Shown here piece after piece: positions 18,446-24,575 of a stretch of DNA of 24,575 bases (position 1 is the first letter of the stretch; each line of letters opens with the position of its first letter). Source of the DNA: Gnetum montanum (taxonomy: Eukaryota > Streptophyta > Gnetopsida > Gnetales > Gnetaceae); assembly GCA_015680685.1 (NCBI GenBank), contig MNCI01027017.1, positions 432,178 through 456,752 of the forward strand, given 5' to 3'. The position numbers and the translations under genes are program-made. A model generated the notes under the pieces. That model had not been told where the DNA came from, made no database searches, and saw only the letters and a list, made by a program, of their open reading frames with translations.

Positions 18446-21106
18446 GTTTAGAAAATGGACCTTAGTTCCCTTGGATCATACACTTGAGGTTTCTTACTTA
18501 CCATCCTTAACTTAGTTTTTTGATTATCATCCCATGTAATCTTGATGGAAATTGAATTTTGATCATCTAAGTCCTTAGTTCCTCTTTCTGTTGGGGTATG
18601 ATTATGGTTTATTATTTCCATTTGCAAGTTCTTAGTTGGGATCATTTTCTAAGAATGGGGATTAATAAGTGGTTTAGATTGGTTCATGCACATTTTGGAT
18701 AATTGAAAGTTCATAGTTGTTGACCACTAGGTGTCTTTTGGTTTAGTGGCCCCTACTCCCTCTTGTACACACACTTTTTTTCACATTTTTTGTGGGTTGA
18801 TGTAATGACTGTGTTAACATTCTGGAAGGTCGATCCACAACTGCATCCTTCTTTTTTAGTAGTAATCAATGGAATTGCTTATCTCTCCATAGTGATAGGT
18901 TCATCTATTATGTTTTTCACTGGAGTGGTAATGGGTGTTGGCCCTTGCATAAGATTGTAAGACATTGTTTTGGTGAGGAAGGGTGCTGCACCAGGTTGGC
19001 CATGTGTTGGTTTTTATGAGCTAGTAAGTCTATGAGTTTTATGCTCAGGTTCAAAAATTATCCCAAAGAAAGGATGTTTTCGAGACTTTTGGTGAGATCC
19101 ACTACCAGTATCATTTACTTGTATGTTTATAGCACAACATTTTTTTGTTGATGTTGTGATGTGAATCCTTCTTGTGTTATTGGTGGTGATAAATGTTGGA
19201 GAGAAGTATGAAAATATTGAGGATGTGACAAAGGGTAAGAGGTTTGAGATGGTGATCCCACAAGAGATGTTGTGGATTGATGATATTTAGGAGAGTGGTA
19301 GTAATGATTTGAGGTAGAGGAAGTAAAACCATTTGGAAAATTAGGTTGTTGAACATAATATCCATATAGGTCTAGTTGGTAGTAAGGGTAGTGCTAGTTC
19401 AATGATGGCCTCCTCCACAACTATGGATTTTTCCATTGCGGTTGATAGTAGTTTTGAGGTTGGTAAAGGGTTCCATTAGGATAGTATAGTTGGTTGTAGG
19501 ACTTTCTATAATTACCTTGTGAATAAGGTAATTTCCTAGGCATTTTGTATGAACTTGGGATTCAAAGCAAAAGCCCAATACCCATGTAGATATAACATAA
19601 TTGGATAATAGCCCTTTAGTTGGTCATATAGGCAGATGTCACATCCATCATCATATTCTATGGTTAAGTCTATAGCCTCTTCTACTACAATTATTTTCCC
19701 TTTTCACCGAGAAGTATTCCTACCTATTTCTTTGGTCTTTTTCCTCTTCTTGTTTTGATTGCTTGATCCTTTTTACACTGCCTTCTCTCCTATGGTTTCC
19801 AAGTAGGTTGTAAATTTTTCATTCATCAACTCCCACATCTTTTCTAGCCTTGCTTTGATCTTAGTAATAGCCTTTTGTATTGGAAAAGTATGTTGTATAA
19901 TCAACTCATCGAGAGCTTCCACTTTTTTCTTATCATACATATGGACTTATGTTATTTCAAGAGTTGGGTCCTAGTTATATTCTTCAACACTCTCCCTTTT
20001 ATGTAGCTCTCCTACTTCTTTTACCACCTACTCAACTAGCATTTGTATTTGATGGACTTTTAATTTGGATAACCAGCCTTAGGCATAAATCCCAAGGGTC
20101 TCTCTCATTTGATTACAAAGCCCATATATGATGTGGAAAGATTGCTCTTTTTGAGATAAATCATGGCGAGGACATCTATGTAGTAGAGAATAGTATCTAT
20201 CCAAGGCCACATCCAAGGATTCATGTTTTTCTTGCTTCCATCCTTGGATTTTTTTTCTATGGTTGGATACTATTGCATAGGTTTGGTATTTTTTGTTGAA
20301 GAGCTTCAGCATTATGGACCACTAGTGGATGGAATTTGGTTTCAACAATCTATACCAACTTTCAGCTTTATCTATTAGTATCCTAGAAACATGTTTAGGA
20401 TTTTGCAACTTAATGTCAATGTTTTGCAAGGAATAGGCATCATGGAAGGCTTGTAAATGATGTTCTGGTTCAAAATTATAGCCTCCCTTAAATTTAGAAA
20501 TGTTGTTCATATCAAGTTGTTTGATGTAGTTATCCCTTTGATGCCTTTGGGGTATTTGAATTACCTCCCTAATTTGTGTTAGGCCCCCAGTAACCAATAG
20601 TGGTTCATCTACATCAAACACATCTTGGTAATAGTCTATATTTCTATTCATCTGATTATGATGATCTTGTCTATGCTCATTTTGATGTCTTTGATCTTGA
20701 TCTTGGGTTCAATTTCTATCTTTATCTTGACCCATAGTGAAGTTCTATCTCTATACCTATGTTCATCTTCATTAGAACTAGACATTGAAGAGGAAGAGGA
20801 AGATGAGGAGCTGAAAGAATTGGCATGGCTCCTATAGTTCTTCCCATGGTCCCTTGATTTATCTTTTCTAGGTTTAGAGGAGGTCCTAGGCCTTAAGGTC
20901 CTTCTTGATCTAGAATGTACTCCATATTCTCTAGGATTGTCTACATTAGTTGAACATAGTCTTTGAATGTAGTAAGCCTCTAATTAAGCATATGAAACCT
21001 CTACTTCTAATTTTTCACTCCAATTCACTTTATTATAGATCCTATCATTTCTCCTACAAGTGTTTTCATCATACGATGCATTATTGATCCTATGTGAAGA
21101 AGACAT
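18446..21106 (-). pseudogene. gag: E4 gag, divergent and frameshifted
   Basis: Starts MSSSHRIN at 21106. The N-terminal third is Arg/Ser-rich with a long Ser run (about 20770-20800) and lacks the FTFILHQDEQ segment of E1-E3, so it is a different gag lineage. The capsid domain is clear in one frame at 20651-20079: FKGGYNFEPEHHLQAFHDAY, AESWYRLLKP, MLKLFNKKYQTY, HRCPRHD. One TAG splits it at 20322. The knuckle (19608-19643) is degraded: CDIC is kept but His is Gln and the last Cys is Tyr. A Tyr/Gln/Pro-rich tail follows (about 19550-19150, NYYQPQW and LYGYYVQQP) after a frameshift. The final piece, about 18645-18448, ends SKKPQVYDPRELRSIF, a run that in E2 and related elements lies before protease or at the pol end. 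Confidence 0.75.
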
Positions 21107-21217
21107 GGTTTTAACGTGTGTTACTTCAAATAAAAGATTAATATTTTCTAAAAGATAAATTGTTAATAATTTTATAGCAATTGTGTATAATATAACTAAT
21201 CTAGATAACTAGCACCA

Positions 21218-21235
21218 TCTCTAGCAACAATGCCA
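21218..21235 (-). promoter_or_regulatory. E4 primer-binding site, decayed tRNA-Asp type
   Basis: The minus strand reads TGGCATTGTTGCTAGAGA, one base after the LTR end at 21237. It matches 12 of 18 bases of the tRNA-Asp complement, all changes being C-to-T or G-to-A. The leader runs 21107-21217. Confidence 0.65.
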
Positions 21236-21236
21236 A

Positions 21237-21307
21237 TGATGAGTAGCATGTACCCCTACACCCAACCATACAAATCATAAGCGTTCATGCACGATCTGGT
21301 TGAATTC
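21237..21307 (-). repeat. E4 5' LTR, last 71 bases only
   Basis: The minus strand ends TCATCA at 21237. It aligns with the 3' ends of the other LTRs (GTATGGTTGGGTGTAGGGGT block). At 21308 it is interrupted by the E3 LTR start TGATGA. The remainder should lie beyond the window if E3 is a simple insertion. Confidence 0.75.
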
Positions 21308-21322
21308 TGATGAGAGCGGTTA

Positions 21323-21431
21323 CTCTAATAATTAGAGTGGTTATTATTAGAGCAGCTACTCTAATTATTAAAGCAGTTAATCTAATTATTAGAGCAATTA
21401 CTCTAATTATTAGAGTGGTTATTATTAGAGC
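21323..21431 (+). promoter_or_regulatory. Array of about five AT-rich palindromes in E3 U3
   Basis: Perfect or near-perfect copies of CTCTAATTATTAGAG, for example 21323-21337 (CTCTAATAATTAGAG) and 21401-21415, with degenerate units at about 21359 and 21380. Spacing is mostly 21 bases. The array ends about 25 bases before the TATA-like box. The core TAATTATTA resembles homeodomain-type sites; factor binding is inference. Confidence 0.65.
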
Positions 21432-21702
21432 AGCTATTCCCGAGTTACTCCTAGGCCTATTAATACAGTGACCAGGCACACAATAGGGAGTAATTCAGAA
21501 GAAGGAGTCTTGTAGCAGTCAAGTAGAAAAACTCTGGTAGTCTATTTGGAAGTTAGAGTAGTTTCCAAGTGCCTGCAATAGGAGGTCGAAGTGTGGATGG
21601 ATCTTTATTCGAGCATTGTGTACCTGAGCACACCTTCTGTATGACAATAAAGACAAGCTCTTCAATTCATCCTTGTAACACTTGATATTTGTTTTCTTAC
21701 TC

Positions 21703-21728
21703 TTTTATTTTATTTTATTTTATTTTAT
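21703..21728 (+). repeat. TTTTA pentanucleotide microsatellite in E3 LTR
   Basis: Five tandem TTTTA units. The inverted LTR at the right end has a shorter, interrupted version (24350-24370), so the run has expanded or decayed between copies. Confidence 0.85.
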
Positions 21729-22214
21729 GCACTTTACATTTCTATTATTAGTGTAGTAATACATTTTGATCAATTAAGCAAATTGTTAAATTACACTCAG
21801 TACAATCACTTCGAGCATGCATAACACTTGGTAACCCAGTAACAATTAGCATTTGGTAATCCCAGTAGTGTTGCACTAGTTCAAGATGTGTACGGCAAGT
21901 GAGAATGAATACGGGTGTTAGGATTAGTTAAAGCCTACTTAATCAATAGTTAAGTTAAATTAGTCACTTAGTTATCTCTCTCTTCCCCTACTAGCGCAGG
22001 ACATAAAAACATAAAAGCTATAAAAATCATATGCCTCAAGCTTACTTAACCATACAATCATAACATACAGGTAAGCTTGGGAAGACAACAATCAACCAAC
22101 CTGTCCGTGTTCCACAAGTGCACATAAGCACTTAGTCCTTGGAATTTGACTGGATCATGCCTAAAATGCTCGTATTCTTATGGTTTAGCATAGGGGTACC
22201 TCACCGCTCATCAT

Positions 22215-22232
22215 TGGCACTGTTGCTGGGGC
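22215..22232 (+). promoter_or_regulatory. E3 primer-binding site, tRNA-Asp type
   Basis: TGGCACTGTTGCTGGGGC, one base after the LTR, 14 of 18 bases matching the tRNA-Asp complement. The leader continues to 22352. Confidence 0.75.
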
Positions 22233-22352
22233 TTAGTTGTTTGTGTGCTAACTAGAACATAGGAAATCATTCACATCATTCGAACGAACCCTTAGGATTG
22301 GTTAGAGAGAAAAATAATAAATAAGAATACATTGCACACTGAATAGACAATC

Positions 22353-22580
22353 ATGTCTTCTTCTTCATATGAAAATGCCTCAGCTCCTAGGTCTGAAACA
22401 AGAAATAGTCTACAATGTAATACACATGACGTTGATCTACCAATCCCTCAACAAGTTCAAGTGGTATATATTCATCCCAATGAGTATATACCAGACTTCA
22501 CCTTTATCCTTCATCAAGATGAACAACTGCATTGGTGAGACTCAGAAGGTAACATCATGTTACCTCCCAATCATTCAGTA
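22353..22580 (+). pseudogene. gag: E3 gag, N-terminal fragment
   Basis: Begins MSSSSYENASAPR and includes VYIHPNEYIPDFTFILHQDE and EGNIMLPPNHS, the segment also seen in E1 and E2. A TGA stands at the Arg position after HW (22536-22538). The frame then enters the scar at about 22573, so capsid and knuckle are absent. The role of this N-terminal region is unknown to me; its conservation in three copies suggests a matrix-like part of Gag. Confidence 0.75.
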
Positions 22581-22669
22581 GTAACACATTTTATTTTATG
22601 CACTTTCCATTTTTATTATCTTATGCTAATAACATAGTATTACCTCCCAATCCCAGAAATGGAAAGTGC
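22573..22669. repeat. Scar between gag and protease with LTR-like pieces in both orientations
   Basis: TACCTCCCAATC occurs at 22561 and again at 22641. Between them is LTR-like sequence (TTTTATGCACTTTCCATTT). 22600-22612 (GCACTTTCCATTT) is perfectly inverted at 22657-22669 (AAATGGAAAGTGC). Both halves match the E3-type LTR, one forward and one reversed. Confidence 0.7.
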
Positions 22670-23060
22670 ACCATGCAAGGCTCTTTTGGATTTAGGTTTC
22701 GATGTCAACTTGATTTCTCAAGAAATATACAAGGCCTGGAACCTACCTCCATTGAAAAAGAGCAACATCTGCCTAGAGTTGGCCAACTAGTCCATCATTG
22801 TCCCATTGGGACTGGTGGAAGACATTGTTACCACTGTTTGTGGGTGGTTGTACCCAGCTGACTTCCTAGTGATTCAGGTGAATAATGGTAAGGGGGACTT
22901 CCCAATCATAATGGGAAGAGCATGGATAAGCACCATCAATGCATGCCTAGAAATCTACGATCTTTCCCTACAAATAACAAAGAAAAATACATTCCGAAAG
23001 ATCGAGAAGAAGAAAGTTTCGTGCATCACATACAGTGACACAGGGTGTAATTGCATGTAG
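22670..23060 (+). pseudogene. E3 aspartic protease domain, active site DLG
   Basis: KALLDLGFDVNLISQEIYKAW, LELAN, VEDIVTTVCGWLYPADFLVI, FPIIMGRAWISTINA. It aligns along its length with the E2 protease (7481-7882). The catalytic DSG is DLG, so the enzyme would be inactive. One TAG follows LELAN (22788-22790) and the stretch closes with TAG at 23058. It remains in frame with the gag fragment across the scar. Confidence 0.8.
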
Positions 23061-23900
23061 AGGTCATAATTTGTGCAAAGTTTAACATTGCTTGCATGCA
23101 ATCAGTGTCCACAAGTGATCAACATACAAAGATGTATGTATGCAGTAGCCACACAACAGGAAGGCACCCAGTGGCTGATAGCTGATCAAGAAAGCAGTTC
23201 ACTCATATGCATGGAACTAACTGAGGATTTGACTTGTGCTTACATCGATGGCATAGATGCATTAGAGCAAGTCCACTGCCAACTTCTAAGTCTTAACCTT
23301 GCAAATGTCAACTGGGGGAAGTTAGAAATTCCTAAGAAATTTAAGCAAAAGCCCCTCAAGATGAAACCATTGCCCACCGGTATGGAATACATGTTCCTTA
23401 AAAATGGAAAATCGGTAATTATCAACACTAAGCTTGCTCCTCAACAGAAAGAAGAACTGCTAAAGGTAATCAATAGATGGTCAAAAGCCTTCACTTGGTC
23501 ATATCTTGAATTAACTAGAATAGATCCTAGGATATGCCAACATAGGATTTACACCGACCCCTCCATGAAGCCTCGAAGACAACCGCAAAGGCATTTGAAC
23601 CCAAAGTTGAAGCAAGTAGTCAAGGAAGAAATCAAATAGCTTCTCAAGGCTAGGTTCATATACCTCATTGTTGATAGCAAATGGGTTAGCCCCTTAGTTA
23701 GTATGCCTAAAAAGGAAGGCAAATGGAAGGGGTGCATAGATTCCAAGCTACTAAATATGGAAACATTCAAAGATCACTTTCCATTGCCATTTGTTAACCA
23801 AGTCTTAGACACCATCGTAGGGCATCGCTACTATAGTTTTCTGGATGGATATAGTAGATATAATCAAATACAAATAGCCTGAGAAGACCAAGCCAAGACT
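23061..23900 (+). pseudogene. E3 reverse transcriptase, N-terminal half only
   Basis: Connector (CMYAVATQQEGTQWL, LEQVHCQLLSL, MEYMFLKNGKSVIIN), then RT from about 23520: DPRICQHRIYTDPSMKPRR, VVKEEIK, FKDHFPLPFVNQVLD and motif A LDGYSRYNQIQIA, with Asp at 23844-23846. 23073-23636 is 188 codons without a stop, the best preserved RT region in the window. Stops at 23637 and 23880. Sequence breaks off after EDQAKT, before motifs B and C, so no polymerase activity is possible. Confidence 0.85.
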
Positions 23901-24221
23901 AACCTTGATCTAGCACCAAAACAATGGTTAGTCACCCTTAACTTGCTAGATGAAAACCGACTAGCTATCCTCTCATCTAACGAGTTGCACAAGGCATTCA
24001 ATAAACAATGTCATGACCTAAGGATTAGGAAAGTTAAATATCAACAGGGAGATAAGGTTCTCTACTGGAATCCCACACATGTGCCACAACGTACTAAATT
24101 TCAAACACTGTGGGAAGGACCTTATATTATTTATGCAAATTTTCCTTCAGGGGCCATGACAATATACAAACTTGAGAGCCTATACAAGAAATTGTTGGTC
24201 AATGTACAACGAACCATATGA
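23901..24221 (+). pseudogene. E3 integrase C-terminal fragment fused to RT
   Basis: From NLDLAPKQ it matches E2 integrase from about 13022: LNLLDENRLAILSSNELHKAFN, GDKVLYWNP, LWEGPYIIYANF, IYKLESLYKK. It is in the same frame as RT and open from 23883 to 24218. Homologous E2 sequence continues about 35 codons further; here it ends VQRTI at the inverted LTR junction. Confidence 0.85.
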
Positions 24222-24575
24222 ATACTGGGTTACCAAATTCTCAACACTACTAGGATTACCAAACGCTAATCGTTACCGGGTTACCAAGTGTTACATGCAT
24301 GCTCGAAGTGATCGTACTATGTGTGCTAATAACAGAAATGGAAAGTGCATAAAATAAAATAAAAAAAATGAGTAAGAAAACAAATCTCAAGTGTTGCAAG
24401 GATGAATCAAAGAGCTTGCCTTTATTACTGTACACAAGGTGTGCTTAGGTGCACAATGCTTGAATAAAGATCTGTCCACACTTTGACCTCCTACTCTGGG
24501 CACTTGGAAACTACTTTAACTTCCAAATAGACTACCAGAGTTTTTCTACTTAACTGCTACAAGACTCCTTCTTCT
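24222..24575 (-). repeat. Truncated E3-type LTR in inverted orientation, runs off the window
   Basis: The reverse complement matches E3 LTR about 21497-21880 in order: AGACTCC/CTCTGGTAG block, AATAAA (24421-24426 as TTTATT), TTTTA repeat, GCACTTTCCATTT, and the GGTAACC/TTTGGTAATCC block. In an 85-base sample it differs from the E3 LTR by about 14%. It lacks the U5 end, so it is not a clean insertion boundary. At its left edge a short repeat of its own TACTGGGTTACCAA motif (24226-24239) precedes the main match. Confidence 0.8.

Larger units (their letters stand above)
16004..21307 (-). mobile_element. E4: gag-only relative (no pol), 5' LTR cut by E3 and 3' side cut by E2
   Basis: On the minus strand: LTR end (21307-21237), primer site, leader, gag (21106 to about 18450), then directly the G-rich box and AT-rich tract that in E2 follow integrase, then about 2.4 kb of non-coding DNA to the E2 insertion. 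No protease, RT, RNase H or integrase motif is visible on the minus strand between gag and 16004, nor in 3652-4186 beyond E2. Such LTR elements with gag alone are known in plants as TR-GAG; they would depend on a partner's pol. Its primer site is the most decayed (12 of 18), so it is probably old. Joining it to 3652-4186 across E2 is inference. Confidence 0.6.
21308..22213 (+). repeat. E3 5' LTR, 906 bp
   Basis: TGATGAGAGC at the start, TCATCA at the end. It contains a palindrome array, a TATA-like box TATTAATA (21458-21465), a poly(A) signal AATAAA (21646-21651), a TTTTA microsatellite (21703-21728), and the GGTAACCC/TTTGGTAATCC block shared with the other LTRs. It is inserted into the E4 LTR; the flank is AATTC (21303-21307). 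Confidence 0.85.
21308..24221 (+). mobile_element. E3: internally deleted element of the E2 family
   Basis: LTR, primer site, gag N-terminus (about 77 codons), scar, protease, first half of RT, junction at about 23900, integrase C-terminus. Codons from 22353 to 24221 stay in one frame, with about seven stops. Missing relative to E2: the gag capsid and knuckle, RT from after motif A, RNase H, and most of integrase. It has far fewer stops and no frameshift, so it is younger than E2. No 3' LTR in the same orientation follows; instead an inverted LTR piece starts at about 24222. Confidence 0.75.

Noticed and set aside
18763-18960. Hydrophobic 65-codon plus-strand frame as a membrane protein
   Set aside because: It is antisense to the E4 gag tail; hydrophobicity follows from the T-rich antisense of a Gln/Asn/Lys-rich sequence.
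21318-21436. CRISPR-like array
   Set aside because: Units are 15-base AT palindromes with about 6-base non-unique spacers, no cas genes, inside a plant LTR.
1-24575. Host protein-coding gene, tRNA or rRNA
   Set aside because: No exon-like coding outside gag-pol, no cloverleaf with A and B boxes or rRNA core sequences were noticed on either strand; a computed scan would be needed to exclude them fully.

Overview
The window looks like repeat-dense nuclear DNA from a seed plant with a large genome. I see no host gene, rRNA, tRNA or CRISPR array. Almost all of it belongs to one superfamily: Ty3/Gypsy LTR retrotransposons whose gag, protease, RT, RNase H and integrase sequences resemble the plant Athila/Tat branch. 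Every LTR starts TGATGA, most end TCATCA, and each is followed after one base by a primer-binding site resembling the complement of plant tRNA-Asp. The style of decay (many C-to-T stops, single N gaps, nested old copies) fits a gymnosperm or similar giant plant genome. The species call is inference only.

Layout. (1) 1-2323, minus strand: leader and gag of element E1, one 727-codon frame broken only by nonsense codons. (2) 2324-3651, minus strand: a 1.33 kb LTR with a primer-binding site on one side and a polypurine tract on the other, so one LTR is shared by two internal regions. (3) 3652-4186, minus strand: 3' untranslated region of the second of those, cut by element E2. (4) 4187-16003, plus strand: E2, an 11.8 kb element with both LTRs, heavily decayed gag-pol, and an unusual tandem triplication of a 1.2 kb piece of pol (8817-12430). 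(5) 16004-21307, minus strand: E4, a gag-only relative in which gag is followed directly by the sequence that follows pol in E2. Its 5' LTR is cut at 21307. (6) 21308-24221, plus strand: E3, inserted in the E4 LTR; a younger, internally deleted copy with gag N-terminus, protease, half of RT and the integrase C-terminus in one frame. (7) 24222-24575, minus strand: a truncated LTR of the E3 type in opposite orientation, running off the window.

Inferred order of events: E4 and its shared-LTR neighbour are oldest. E2 inserted into a minus-strand element, E2 pol was triplicated in place, and E3 inserted into the E4 LTR. No protein here looks functional: E2 integrase has lost two of three catalytic residues, E3 protease has lost its active-site Ser, and all reading frames carry stops. 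The most interesting signals are the pol triplication, the gag-only architecture, the palindrome clusters at one position in three LTR subfamilies, and the flipped LTR pieces in E3.
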